40,363 nucleotides of DNA from Nostoc sp. TH1S01 (GCA_018993265.1 JAGKSW010000074.1:1-40363); one strand, 5' to 3'; shown: positions 22,820-32,575, numbered from the stretch's first letter. Notes: a model not told the origin generated them from the letters alone. Made by a program: numbers and translations.

Positions 22820-25800
22820 TTACCACAGACCATTACGACTGTCGGGATAACGGCGAAATATATATATATATATTAGTAATATCCTTATAAGATTGGTTTG
22901 TCTAAGTTCTTCGTCTAAAACTTCAGCACGAGTGAAAATATATAATAGAAAAAATAAATTTGTTTGTGTTATCGGTAGAGTTCTTTTGACACGAATCCAA
23001 AAATTTGATTGATGCCAAGCAAGGTAAAAATCAGGATAAGGTGTATCTTGAGCGCATTCCCAGATGAATTTGTATAGTTGACTATCTAATAACCAACTGC
23101 TAAGAAATTTAATTGCCTCCAAACGATGATTGTTATTTGTAGCGATTAGTGGCAAAGTACGTTCTGCCAACGAACGATTGTAATAATCATATACGTTTTG
23201 AGATTTCAGAAGTTGTAATAAAGTCTTGATTGCTATTTCATTACCTATGGCAATTTTACCTAAGCTCCATGCTGCCTGCCTGCGGATATAGAAATTTATA
23301 TCCTCAGATTTCATGATTTTTAATAAAGCATTGATTGCTGTTTGATTATTTCTACCGATTTTCTCTAAGCTCTCTATTGATATTTCTGTCCACTCATCCG
23401 ATAATTGCAGAATTTCAGCCAAAGAATTAATTGCTGTTTGATTATTTTTGCCGATTAGCCCTAAGCTTTGTATTACTAGTCCGCGAGTGTTGTAAGTAGT
23501 ATTTGGAGATCGTAGAATTTGCACTAAAGCATTTATTTCTTTGTTATCACCTTTTCCTATTTTTCCTAAGCTATCAACCGCAAGTTCATGGGTGTACTGA
23601 TCTACATCGTGGGATTCCAATAATTTTACCAAAGCGTCAATCGCTATTTGATTTCTCTTGCCGATTATGCTTAAGCAAAAAGCTGCTAGATAACGGGTAT
23701 CATCATCAAATTTTTGAGATAGTAACTGTTGTATTAAAGCAATGATAGCTGTTTGATTATTCTTGCCGATTATACCTAATTTTCCTGCTGCTAACTTACG
23801 GGTTTCGTAATCTAGTTCTTCTGATTGTAACAGTTTTATTAAAGCATTAATTGCTATTTGATTATTGATGCCTATATTGCCTAAACTTCTTATTATCGAT
23901 GAAAAATTATCCGCATATATGAATGAAGTCCAGTAACTAGTTGTCCAACCCATCCTATGTTGAGATTCTAGCCTTTGCTTATCAAGCGGATATGGGAGTT
24001 GCAAAATTTTTACTAAACCTCTTATTGCTATTTCACTACCTGTACCAATTTCTTCTAATCTTCTTAGGGTGTTATCCAGGCTTCCATAGTCTAGCCAAGT
24101 GACATTCATATATTGGAAGTGCAGTTGCTGTACTAAAGCATGAATTTCTGGATCATCATTATGATAAATTTGCTTTGGATTTCCTACTGTAGCTCTATAA
24201 ATGTCTTGATTATATTTCACTGATGCTGATAGCGATAAATCTTGAATTATGTCATCATCATTGTGAATTGTTTCTGAGCTTTCTATAAGGTATTTACTGA
24301 CAAACCGGACTTGCTGTGATTGTTTCAAAACAATCTTTTCTTTAATCCCTGTTTCTTTACTTTTACCAATTGATACTAATATCTTTGCTGTCCGGCTGAT
24401 AAGTTCATCATTTATAAGTTTAGAATCTTCCAATTCAGGAACTAAATGAATCCAAACAGGTAATTGCATCAAAGTTGCACTATCTACAACTTGGTATTTT
24501 AAGAGTTGGCCCAAAGCGGCAATAAATTTTTTATTTTTTCTACTAATTTCTTTGACATTTAGTGCTTCCGATATACGGGTTTCCTTATCTGTATTTTGGG
24601 ATTGTAGAGGTTGCAGTAAGCTAACGATTAGGTTGATCAAGTCTATATTTTCTGGAAATAATAAATTTTCTTGATAATTTAGAATCCAATCTCCGTCTGA
24701 AACAACCATTCGATTAGGAATAAATATTTTTTTAATATACCAAATAATTATTTTCTCTAAAATTTCATCAGATCTGGAATAATCTCTAAACTCAGCAATA
24801 CCTTCGGCTGCTAAAAAGTAAGCTCGGTATTCATAAAAGCTTTTGCCTATAAATAACGGACATTTACCACATCCATCTTTAAAGTTGACCAAAGCATTCA
24901 TAAACTGTTGCTTTTGCTTTCTTAGCTTGTTGTCTGCTCGTCCTAACCAAAATAAGATTGTCTGTTTCCACTGTGGTTCAAAGATACGGTATTTCTTATT
25001 TTTAACAGGTTTATTTTTATGTTTACGTGGTAAAAAAAAGTCCCAATCCTCAATTACTTGGGCTGCAAAGAATTCTTGAAATGACGTATGGAAGAAAGCA
25101 TAAACAGGTTCGCTATCGTTGTTATATATTCCTACTTGATTCAACCAGCCCAGTTTTTTTGCTAATTTTAGCAAAGAGTCATCATTGCCAATCATCAAGG
25201 AACGATTAACCAAGTATTGACTTAAAACAAAAGGGTTATTTTCTTTTTCTAAAGCTTCTTTAGCTAATTTACCCAGCTTTTTATTAAGTATTTTACGTTT
25301 ATCTATTTGTTCTGTAAATTGGTCTTGTGTCCATGTATATAAATCATTCACAAATAGTTGATAAAGTCCTGCTTGTGTATTAGGTAAATTACCTTCTTTT
25401 GATAACCAAGTCCGACAGAGCAAAGTCAGACATAGAGGATTTCTCACTAAGTCCTTAATCCCAGCTTTATCTTGCTGCATCAATGATTGACATAGCCTTT
25501 TACCACTGGCTTCATTTGGTTCTGGAATACTAAGAAACCACTTATGAATAAATGTCTCTACCTGATCTGGATAAGAAAATTTGAGAGTGCGAAAAATATC
25601 AAAGTTGTCTAGTCTATTGAAGGAGCTTCCATCCCACAAATTAACCCGGCAAGTTAGAAAAATTCTCGCTTTTTTTATTATTTCTCTTTTATTGATTTGC
25701 CATGCTATTTCTGTAATGGGATTGCCCCTAGAAACTGACATTTCATCTAGTCCATCTAGTAGCAACAAAACTTTACCATCGTTGAATAGAGATTTAAAAC

Positions 25801-26686
25801 TTCTTGTTAATTCCTTGCTGTCTTCAGCCTGATTGTATCTGTCAGCAACGTTCTTAAGCCAAGTATTAAATAGGTATGATTCTAGTTCTTCTCCCCGTAA
25901 ATCAACTAAAGATACCCAGATGACAATGGAATCTTGGATATTTTCATATCCCCAATCGGCTATTCGCTGTAAAAGTGTTGTTTTACCTGCTCCTGGTTCA
26001 CCAATAATAGCAATACGTTCACCCTTACTATTGGGGGTGTTCTTTTGCTTTAAAACTTCTACGAGAAACTCATCCTGTTCAAATGTTCTTTTAATTTCTG
26101 TATCTCTATAAAGTTCTGAAGCGTGTTCTAAAACATCACTCCAAGGCTTTGGCCGTTGTTTACGTTCTCTATCACTGGTAAATTCTGAACCTTGTTCTAT
26201 AAAATCATCATCTTGACGCTTAGACTGTTTTTTACGTTCTTCTAAACCCAAAGGTACATAAACATCATCAACCTGTAGGTTTACACCCTCACTTACAGTC
26301 AAGGGATTAGTTGTCAGCCTTTGACGTTCTGCCAACATTTCACGACAGATTTCACGCCAGTCATCGGGAAACTTTGTCATATCCTCCCCTGGAGACAACT
26401 CCGAGGAATTTACCTGGTTGACAATAACTTGATTATTATTTCCTTTGATTTGTACGAGATTGCCATTTACTTGCCCAAGCTGTAACTGACTTTCTAGAAT
26501 TAAGGAGTTTTCAATATTACCTTGAACTACTGTATTATTGTCACCTAAAACAGATTGATTCTCATCACCTTGAACAACTCGATTTTGATTCCCCTGAACT
26601 ACATTCTGAGGTGCAGAAATATCAGCCTGTTGTAAGGGATTTACATCAGGCTGTTGTGATTCTAAATTCTCAGGGTGCTGACTCAT
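22820..26686 (-). CDS. NACHT-domain NTPase with HEAT-like repeats (NLR-like), 1288 aa
   Basis: Residues 29-60 hold four eight-residue repeats (VVQGNQNR, VVQGDENQ, SVLGDNNT, VVQGNIEN) and a further beta-like stretch to ~92. The NACHT module has Walker A GEPGAGKTT (229-237) and Walker B LLLLDGLDE (307-315), with FLTCRVNLWDG as sensor. Residues ~860-1230 are HEAT-like repeats of the LGNIGINNQIAINALIKLL kind. Bacterial NACHT proteins of this architecture often act as STAND immune sensors, with repeats sensing and the N-terminus signalling. It starts 9 bp after the pentapeptide gene, which carries the same eight-residue repeat. Confidence 0.85.
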   Translation of the reverse strand: MSQHPENLESQQPDVNPLQQADISAPQNVVQGNQNRVVQGDENQSVLGDNNTVVQGNIENSLILESQLQLGQVNGNLVQIKGNNNQVIVNQVNSSELSPGEDMTKFPDDWREICREMLAERQRLTTNPLTVSEGVNLQVDDVYVPLGLEERKKQSKRQDDDFIEQGSEFTSDRERKQRPKPWSDVLEHASELYRDTEIKRTFEQDEFLVEVLKQKNTPNSKGERIAIIGEPGAGKTTLLQRIADWGYENIQDSIVIWVSLVDLRGEELESYLFNTWLKNVADRYNQAEDSKELTRSFKSLFNDGKVLLLLDGLDEMSVSRGNPITEIAWQINKREIIKKARIFLTCRVNLWDGSSFNRLDNFDIFRTLKFSYPDQVETFIHKWFLSIPEPNEASGKRLCQSLMQQDKAGIKDLVRNPLCLTLLCRTWLSKEGNLPNTQAGLYQLFVNDLYTWTQDQFTEQIDKRKILNKKLGKLAKEALEKENNPFVLSQYLVNRSLMIGNDDSLLKLAKKLGWLNQVGIYNNDSEPVYAFFHTSFQEFFAAQVIEDWDFFLPRKHKNKPVKNKKYRIFEPQWKQTILFWLGRADNKLRKQKQQFMNALVNFKDGCGKCPLFIGKSFYEYRAYFLAAEGIAEFRDYSRSDEILEKIIIWYIKKIFIPNRMVVSDGDWILNYQENLLFPENIDLINLIVSLLQPLQSQNTDKETRISEALNVKEISRKNKKFIAALGQLLKYQVVDSATLMQLPVWIHLVPELEDSKLINDELISRTAKILVSIGKSKETGIKEKIVLKQSQQVRFVSKYLIESSETIHNDDDIIQDLSLSASVKYNQDIYRATVGNPKQIYHNDDPEIHALVQQLHFQYMNVTWLDYGSLDNTLRRLEEIGTGSEIAIRGLVKILQLPYPLDKQRLESQHRMGWTTSYWTSFIYADNFSSIIRSLGNIGINNQIAINALIKLLQSEELDYETRKLAAGKLGIIGKNNQTAIIALIQQLLSQKFDDDTRYLAAFCLSIIGKRNQIAIDALVKLLESHDVDQYTHELAVDSLGKIGKGDNKEINALVQILRSPNTTYNTRGLVIQSLGLIGKNNQTAINSLAEILQLSDEWTEISIESLEKIGRNNQTAINALLKIMKSEDINFYIRRQAAWSLGKIAIGNEIAIKTLLQLLKSQNVYDYYNRSLAERTLPLIATNNNHRLEAIKFLSSWLLDSQLYKFIWECAQDTPYPDFYLAWHQSNFWIRVKRTLPITQTNLFFLLYIFTRAEVLDEELRQTNLIRILLIYIYIFRRYPDSRNGLW

Positions 26687-26695
26687 AAATCAGTT

Positions 26696-28999
26696 CTACA
26701 ATCCCAACAGAGATGAACCAGCCGCCGCACCTAACCAAGTTGCAACTTTCACAATAATCGGCTTGGCTGTTGTCCAAAGTTTCTTACCAGAATCCACAGT
26801 CTTAGTTGTTTTCTCAAGTGTTTCTGCCACACTTGTTAAACGGTCTAATGCACGTTGTTTATTTGGTTCTTCTTTCTCTGTGGCTTTCTTAGCAGCACTC
26901 AAATCTTCAACTACTTCTTCTTTGGTATCTGCTGGTAATTCTGCCCCTTTAATTAAAATTTCAAGCTCTGCCAATAACTTGACAACATCTTCTTTAGTGA
27001 GTGATTCTGTGGCATCAGCACCCACTTGGTTTTGTTGCGTAACTTGATTGTTGTCACCCAGGACAGCCTGATTATTATCTCCTTGAACTGCGCGGTTGTT
27101 ATCACCTTGAATATTGTTGACGTTGCCGCCAACTGAACCACCAATTGAGAAACCACCGGGGTTGCTAGTCATAGTACCTACCTCTCGTATTTGTGTACTT
27201 GAATAAAAACTAGGACGTTGTAGTGCTGTCGTTATCATTTTTTGTAAATCAGAAATTCTGCTATCCTTTTCTGCTATTAGTGCTTTAACTTCTTGTTCAG
27301 CCAAAGCTTTGAGTTGATTATAAGTATCAAAATATTCTTGACTCAATTCAGATTTATCAGCCGTTGCTGCGGTTTTGGCACGAAGTAAAAACTTATCCTG
27401 TCCCCGTTTCTCCATTGCTACAATTTCTAGTTCAGCTTCCGGGTGATTCTCTGCCAACTGTTTTAATGAAATTGCGATCGCTCTTGGGTCAACGCCCTGG
27501 TTGTGGTAAAGGTCGAGAGTGTCAAAAATTGGTTGAATAAAATCCCCAAACTCCCCATCTGCAAACACCTCCTTGTGGTTATCTGGTTTGCGAAGCGGGT
27601 CAGGGTTCTCTTTGGTGGGGAGTCGCATATAAACATATTCACACCGCACCCCATCAAATTTAGTGTCGGTGGTAATTCCCCAGTCCTCAATATATGCTCC
27701 GGTGAGAGTAGCGCCTGTAAAATTAGTTCTGTCCAGTTGTGTTTGTACTAATTTCGCCCTTGATAAGTCTGCATCTTGTAAATTGGCATAGCTCAGGTCT
27801 GCGCCAATAAAACTTGCATCAACCAGATTGGCTCCAGTAAAATTGACTCCCCGCAAATCATCACGGTCAAAATTCAAGTCTTGTCCCTGACCAGTAACTA
27901 ACACACTTACCACTTTTGCTTTTTGCAGGTAAGTTGTTCCTGGGCGAACACGGTCAAGTTTTTTAGTTTCATGAAAACAGGTGCGAATCAGATTAGCTTT
28001 TCTAAAAGTTGTACTTTTTAGTGTCGCAGATGTGAAATTACTATCAGTTAAGTTGGCATTGCGAAAGCTTGTACCACCAAAGGCGGCAAAGGTGATGGCA
28101 ATGTTTCGGACAAGTGTATATTTTTCGTCTCCTCTTATTGCTTGGCGAGCAATATAATTACTAATTAGAGCTAAAGCAAAGGCTCCAATAAAAAAGGCTC
28201 CAGTAAAGCCAATGCCAATGGCAACGTCGGCAATCAACGAGGTAGTTGTGTCAGTGCTAATTAAACCATTGATGTCAGTTCTAATTAAACCATTGATTCC
28301 TAGAAAAAAAGTAAAAAGAAGAGCGAGGCTAGAGGCACAGGCAAAAGCAAAGATAATGAAGGTAGTAAAAGCAATAGTCCCAGCACCAGCAACAATTACA
28401 GTTATGACCCCAGCAATACTTCCAGTTATAACTCCGCCAACGGTAATAAATCCAGCTATTGCAACAGCTACGGCAGTAACAAAAATAACTGAAAAAGTAA
28501 CTAACAAGGAGAATACTACTCCGTGGCTGAAGCCTTTAACGTAGGAGGAAATAATGAAAGCAAAGCTACTAATAAAAGCGACGAAAACAGCAATAGTAAA
28601 AAAACTAACTCCAGTAATGGTGACAGGGATGTTTAATCCTCGACGGAGGATAAATGTAAGAATAATAACTAACGCAATTAATACAATTAAAGTAATCCAC
28701 CCTGTTAGATGATTTTGTAAGCTATTAACAAGTGAATATATGAGCGCACCAACAATAGAAAAGAGAAAGCCAGCCACTCCAGACAACAACCACGAAATAC
28801 AGACTAAAAAAATAGCCCAATGCTTTTGCAGTCCTGCTTGAGCATGACTAAAGTTTGCACCTGTTAAGTTAGCCCCTGTAAAATCTGTACTGCGAATATC
28901 TGCGCCACTAAAATTTGCTCCCTCAAGGTTTTGACCTTTGAAGGAGCGTCCTCGGAGATTTTGACCTGAGAAATCCTGTGGCATGGTTGGGTGCAGCAT
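26696..28999 (-). CDS. Pentapeptide-repeat membrane protein with G-D-N-N repeats, 767 aa
   Basis: Order: pentapeptide repeats (~9-55, e.g. ANFSGADIRSTDFTGANLTG); about eight membrane helices (~58-290); more pentapeptides (~310-460); a coiled-coil region (~560-600); three eight-residue repeats (NIQGDNNR, AVQGDNNQ, AVLGDNNQ, 629-652); then an acidic helical segment and a short hydrophobic C-terminal helix (WLGAAAGSSLLGL). An in-frame ATG at 27172 (residue 610) has GAGAGG 8 bp upstream and could give a separate 158-aa product. Because it is the membrane partner in an operon with an NLR-like protein, an effector or anchor role is inferred. Confidence 0.8.
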   Translation of the reverse strand: MLHPTMPQDFSGQNLRGRSFKGQNLEGANFSGADIRSTDFTGANLTGANFSHAQAGLQKHWAIFLVCISWLLSGVAGFLFSIVGALIYSLVNSLQNHLTGWITLIVLIALVIILTFILRRGLNIPVTITGVSFFTIAVFVAFISSFAFIISSYVKGFSHGVVFSLLVTFSVIFVTAVAVAIAGFITVGGVITGSIAGVITVIVAGAGTIAFTTFIIFAFACASSLALLFTFFLGINGLIRTDINGLISTDTTTSLIADVAIGIGFTGAFFIGAFALALISNYIARQAIRGDEKYTLVRNIAITFAAFGGTSFRNANLTDSNFTSATLKSTTFRKANLIRTCFHETKKLDRVRPGTTYLQKAKVVSVLVTGQGQDLNFDRDDLRGVNFTGANLVDASFIGADLSYANLQDADLSRAKLVQTQLDRTNFTGATLTGAYIEDWGITTDTKFDGVRCEYVYMRLPTKENPDPLRKPDNHKEVFADGEFGDFIQPIFDTLDLYHNQGVDPRAIAISLKQLAENHPEAELEIVAMEKRGQDKFLLRAKTAATADKSELSQEYFDTYNQLKALAEQEVKALIAEKDSRISDLQKMITTALQRPSFYSSTQIREVGTMTSNPGGFSIGGSVGGNVNNIQGDNNRAVQGDNNQAVLGDNNQVTQQNQVGADATESLTKEDVVKLLAELEILIKGAELPADTKEEVVEDLSAAKKATEKEEPNKQRALDRLTSVAETLEKTTKTVDSGKKLWTTAKPIIVKVATWLGAAAGSSLLGL

Positions 29000-29135
29000 C
29001 CAATTTTGTTTTTTGGATACAGATATACCATGAACAATTCCGTAATTACAACGCTTTAAAGCGATTCTCTTTTGTTACAGCGAGTTTTTATGCTTCAATC
29101 CCCGACTAAATCCTTTCGCTCTCCTGATCAATACA

Positions 29136-29807
29136 TCATTCATTCACAATCAAGTTATAGTCAATATAACCAAGCACCGCCCCTCTTTTTATCGCCTCAT
29201 AACGGTTCTTGACATGCCATTTACTGTACAAATCACTCGCATAATGTTTGACTGTACTAACAGAGAGAAACATTTCTCTGGCAATCTGTTCAAAAACTAA
29301 ACCCTGAGCCAGTAAACGCAGGACTTGTATTTGTCGCTCAGTGGGAGATTCAAGCAAGTTTTTCTCAGCAAAATTAGAGTCAATATATCTATTTTGATAA
29401 GGGCTTTTTAAGAGTTTTTTAGTTAGCTTAGGGTCGAGCAAGGATTCATCAAAAGAAGCTCTCTTGATGGCTAGTTCAATCAATTCTACATCAGCACTCT
29501 TGAGCATATAAGAATCAGCCCCATGACGGAAAGCCGAGTTAATAAAATCTGAATGAGTCTCATTAGTGAAAATGACAACTTTACTATTAGTCTTTCTTTT
29601 AATTGAACGAGTAAGTTCTAAACCACTCATGTCGGGTAATAGTAAATCGACTAACACAACATCAGGATTTACTTGTTCAATTAACTGAAAACCTAGCTTT
29701 CCACAACTAGCTGACCCTGTAACTTCTATATCAGGAGACTGTGAAATAGCTCCTTTGATGCCTAAGAGCGTGAATGTTTCTGGTTCAACAATTACTATTC
29801 TCAGCAT
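29136..29807 (-). CDS. NarL/LuxR-family response regulator (orphan), 223 aa
   Basis: Receiver domain ~1-120 with acidic Glu8, phosphoacceptor Asp54 (VLVDLLLPDMSG), Thr in IFTN and Lys in MLKSADVEL. LuxR-type helix-turn-helix ~150-210 (LLAQGLVFEQIAREMFLSVSTVKHY). It is a DNA-binding transcription regulator controlled by phosphorylation. No histidine kinase is present in the window. It lies 136 bp upstream of the pentapeptide-NACHT operon on the same strand and may control it, or may be its first gene. A cluster of TGCCGT repeats fills its upstream region. Confidence 0.88.
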   Translation of the reverse strand: MLRIVIVEPETFTLLGIKGAISQSPDIEVTGSASCGKLGFQLIEQVNPDVVLVDLLLPDMSGLELTRSIKRKTNSKVVIFTNETHSDFINSAFRHGADSYMLKSADVELIELAIKRASFDESLLDPKLTKKLLKSPYQNRYIDSNFAEKNLLESPTERQIQVLRLLAQGLVFEQIAREMFLSVSTVKHYASDLYSKWHVKNRYEAIKRGAVLGYIDYNLIVNE

Positions 29808-29868
29808 GATTTTATTAAATCTCTAATAATAAATGGCTGTTTATTGGCGGATTTATTATTGGTGTCCC

Positions 29869-30009
29869 TGCCGTGACTGTCCGTCTTGCCGTGAAGCTGC
29901 CGTAGGCTACGACCTATACAGTGTATGGATTGCCGTGATTGTGCCGTATGCCGTAGGAACCCATTAAAGCCCTTTAAACATCCCTCCTACTCAGTACGGC
30001 AGTACGGCA
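29869..30009. repeat. Cluster of TGCCGT repeats upstream of the response regulator
   Basis: TGCCGT occurs at 29869, 29887, 29898, 29931, 29942 and 29949, and inverted (ACGGCA) at 29996 and 30004: eight copies in 141 bp. Two steps are 11 bp. It lies between the translocase stop and the regulator start, so it could be an operator array, origin iterons or a transfer-related site. Confidence 0.7.
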
Positions 30010-30015
30010 ACACGC

Positions 30016-31839
30016 TCACCAATTGGGTAGAGAGTAGTTATCATTGCCATCACAATTTATCTTCTCTCTCTCTACTAATTCAGCTAAACCGTCAATTAAT
30101 TCTGGCTCTGAATACCCAGATAATCTATCAGCCTTCTTCAAATCACGTAATGTTTTTGGCGTTTTAGACTTGACATTCTGGAAATATTCGTAAATCTTTA
30201 ATGCCACATTAGATAATGGTTTAGTGTGGGGAGGATGAGCAGCAGTTAAATCAAATTCAAGCTCATATACTCTATCAAGATATTCCTGGTTATCTGCAAT
30301 TGGATTGGTTTGATTAGATAGATTAGGCATTAATGCAACTACAAAACCACCCACAGATGCAATCATGACTGGACGGAGATTTTGATAAGAAACTGCTTTA
30401 ACTTCCTGGTACTTAGATTTAATTTGTTCTCTTTCTTGTTTACCTGGAATAATGTCACCTCTATTTAAAATTAGTTCTAGTACACCATAAGATTCTTGTT
30501 CTCGACCGTTCTTAATATACTTGTTACCTAACAGCAGCAAATTGAGGCACATTCTTGTTTGAGCATCCATCTTTTCAATGCCCAAAGCCGCCAAATTAAA
30601 AGACTGTAGAGAAGCAATGAATTTAGTATTAAACTCTCGACCAATCAGCAGAACATCAAGTAATTTACTTCCATAATTCCAATCAGAATAAAGCTTACTT
30701 AAAGAGTCAGCAATTACTAGCCAATCATCCAGGATTAGAATTAATGGTGGTAAGGATTCGCGCTTTGACTCTGGTAATTGCTTACGCTGTTTGTAGCTCT
30801 TGTAAAAGTTATCAATTACATCTTTAGCTAGGTCTGGGTTTTCCTGATCAAAAACAATTACCCTTTCTTTCTCTCGTAAACCGCAGAAACTATCATTCTT
30901 AGCACTAATCACCCAGATATCAGCGTTGGGGCAATCTGCAAGGATTTTCTCAATCAAATAATTGAGGGTGACTGATTTACCGCTTCCGGGTGCAGCGACT
31001 AAAGCAGTGGAACTATCGGCTTTGGCTAGGGCTTGCAAAGTATTGAGGGCAAGAGATTCTGATGGGTGAAGACTTCCACCGCTATTGTGTTGTAACGTCG
31101 GCTGTTCACTGCCAGTTACTTTATCGTCGCCCCTGGCAACATCCTGCATTGACTGTCCCGGCAAAGCTCCGGCTGGCTGTCCACTAGCCTGTTGCAGTTG
31201 CGCCCGTGCTTCTGCCTCTGCCTTTAACCTCACCTGCTGCTGAAAGATGGCTAACTCTTCGGGTGTCATCTTTGATAATTGTGCGGATCTTAGCCGTCGA
31301 TTCTCAGACCATTGGTGGAATTCGTAGTCTAACTGCGCGGTGTAGCTTTCTTTGTGGAGTCTCAAGCCTTCTCGCATTTTACTGATCAACCAATTGGCTT
31401 TTAGCTCATTCCTAACGTCTGGTAGCAGTTGCATCAATCGCCATTCCCTAGCTTTGGATAATGCGAAAGCTCCACCTGTGGCCACAACTGCCGCCAGACC
31501 CCAAAGCGGCTTATCTGGGTTGCTTGGGGGAATTATTCTGAGTCTGGTTGCCTTAGTTGGCAGGAAGCTATCACGCTGAAACTCCGGGTTAGCTGGGGCG
31601 TATACTTCAGCATTAAACTCGCTTTCGGGCATTATGTACCGCTTAGAGGGTGTGCAGTACCGCAAACGGTTCACTGGGTTTTTTAGCGTTTCGGGGATAA
31701 AGCAGTATTCAACCAAACTAATCTGTGTGCCTGTAAATGACTTTGCCCCACAAATCAACCCGATGGCCGCCAGCACTCCAACAGTAATATTGTTGGCAGT
31801 GCCAGAACGCAAGTATGACTCGAATTGCTTATGTTTCAT
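30016..31839 (-). CDS. Membrane-anchored FtsK/VirD4-like P-loop ATPase, 607 aa
   Basis: The start ATG at 31839 overlaps the upstream stop (TAATG), so the 23-residue extension to 31908 is rejected. There are N-terminal membrane segments near 14-32 (NNITVGVLAAIGLICGA) and ~112-128 (LWGLAAVVATGGAFALS). A Gln/Ala-rich linker follows. The ATPase has Walker A VAAPGSGKSVTL (~280) and Walker B LILILDDW (~345). The C-terminus is winged-helix-like (LSGYSEPELIDGLAELVERE). It resembles DNA-pumping ATPases (FtsK, TraD/VirD4). It is the last of nine minus-strand genes headed by an actin-like ATPase, and the only candidate coupling protein for the relaxase. Confidence 0.72.
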   Translation of the reverse strand: MKHKQFESYLRSGTANNITVGVLAAIGLICGAKSFTGTQISLVEYCFIPETLKNPVNRLRYCTPSKRYIMPESEFNAEVYAPANPEFQRDSFLPTKATRLRIIPPSNPDKPLWGLAAVVATGGAFALSKAREWRLMQLLPDVRNELKANWLISKMREGLRLHKESYTAQLDYEFHQWSENRRLRSAQLSKMTPEELAIFQQQVRLKAEAEARAQLQQASGQPAGALPGQSMQDVARGDDKVTGSEQPTLQHNSGGSLHPSESLALNTLQALAKADSSTALVAAPGSGKSVTLNYLIEKILADCPNADIWVISAKNDSFCGLREKERVIVFDQENPDLAKDVIDNFYKSYKQRKQLPESKRESLPPLILILDDWLVIADSLSKLYSDWNYGSKLLDVLLIGREFNTKFIASLQSFNLAALGIEKMDAQTRMCLNLLLLGNKYIKNGREQESYGVLELILNRGDIIPGKQEREQIKSKYQEVKAVSYQNLRPVMIASVGGFVVALMPNLSNQTNPIADNQEYLDRVYELEFDLTAAHPPHTKPLSNVALKIYEYFQNVKSKTPKTLRDLKKADRLSGYSEPELIDGLAELVEREKINCDGNDNYSLPNW

Positions 31840-32414
31840 TACTTCCCTCCCTTGGCCAAAAATGCGATCGCCAACAACCCAAAAGCAGCTAACCCAATCG
31901 AGAGCCAAGGTGTTTCATTTTTGGGAGTTGGCTTAACTTCGTAGCTTTTAATCTCTTGATAGAACCGTGTTTTACCTACACTATTGGCCTTAGACACTGC
32001 CCTATATTCATCAAAGGCAATCCACAGAGAAGCTCCTACACTTGTGGTCTGGGCAGTCGCTACCAAAAAATCTTTGTCAATGTGGATTTGTCCGTCGTAT
32101 TGAAGTTTGGTAAGGGTATTGGCGAAGAATAGCCCCAGTACAATGCTGCCCAGTGTGCCAGAAGCCATCGCCCCAATTCCCAAACTCGTTAGTAAACTCA
32201 CTCCAGCATTGGCGGTGAACACTCCCAAGAATGTGGCTAGGGCTTTGTTGAGCAGTTGCTTGTTACTGAAAACATCACGAATGGATTGCTCTAAGCGATC
32301 ATTGTCTTCTTCTTCTGGGGTTTTTTGCTGTGGTGACTGCTCACCCCAAAGGATAGGCTCAGACTGGGTGTTAGCCGTTTCAAACTGTGATAATAGGGAT
32401 TCCATCTCATTCAT
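31839..32414 (-). CDS. Membrane protein of the actin/translocase operon, 191 aa
   Basis: Acidic soluble N-terminus (~1-50), two close hydrophobic helices (~56-102, e.g. GVFTANAGVSLLTSLGIGAM and LGSIVLGLFFA), a soluble loop, and a C-terminal membrane helix (WLSIGLAAFGLLAIAFLAKG). I do not recognise the family. Its stop overlaps the ATPase start, so the two are translationally coupled and probably form one membrane complex. ATG follows GCGAGGT. Confidence 0.65.
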   Translation of the reverse strand: MNEMESLLSQFETANTQSEPILWGEQSPQQKTPEEEDNDRLEQSIRDVFSNKQLLNKALATFLGVFTANAGVSLLTSLGIGAMASGTLGSIVLGLFFANTLTKLQYDGQIHIDKDFLVATAQTTSVGASLWIAFDEYRAVSKANSVGKTRFYQEIKSYEVKPTPKNETPWLSIGLAAFGLLAIAFLAKGGK

Positions 32415-32441
32415 ACTTACCTCGCCTGGGGTGACACAGAA

Positions 32442-32561
32442 AAAGCCAGAGCGTGAAGAGGCTTCGGGGCAGAGGGGCTGGGGAGCAGAGGAGAGAGTAC
32501 CTTCATCCCCCCTTGCACCCCTGCACCCCTGCTCCCCTGCTCTCTTCTGTACCCTGGCTTT
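32442..32561. repeat. GC-skewed tandem repeat within a long inverted repeat
   Basis: Outer arms AAAGCCAG (32442-32449) and CTGGCTTT (32554-32561). Inside, a purine-rich left half faces an 8-bp tandem repeat on the right (TGCACCCC, TGCACCCC, TGCTCCCC, TGCTCTCT). It resembles the short tandem repeats of Nostocaceae and would fold into a long hairpin between two genes of the operon. Confidence 0.6.
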
Positions 32562-32575
32562 GTACTAACTAAGGT

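Noticed and set aside
29925-30167. 80-codon plus-strand ORF
   Set aside because: It overlaps the TGCCGT repeats and the 3' end of the minus-strand ATPase gene.
30016-31839. Complete conjugation system
   Set aside because: A relaxase and a possible coupling ATPase are present, but no VirB4, pilin or mating-pore genes are seen.
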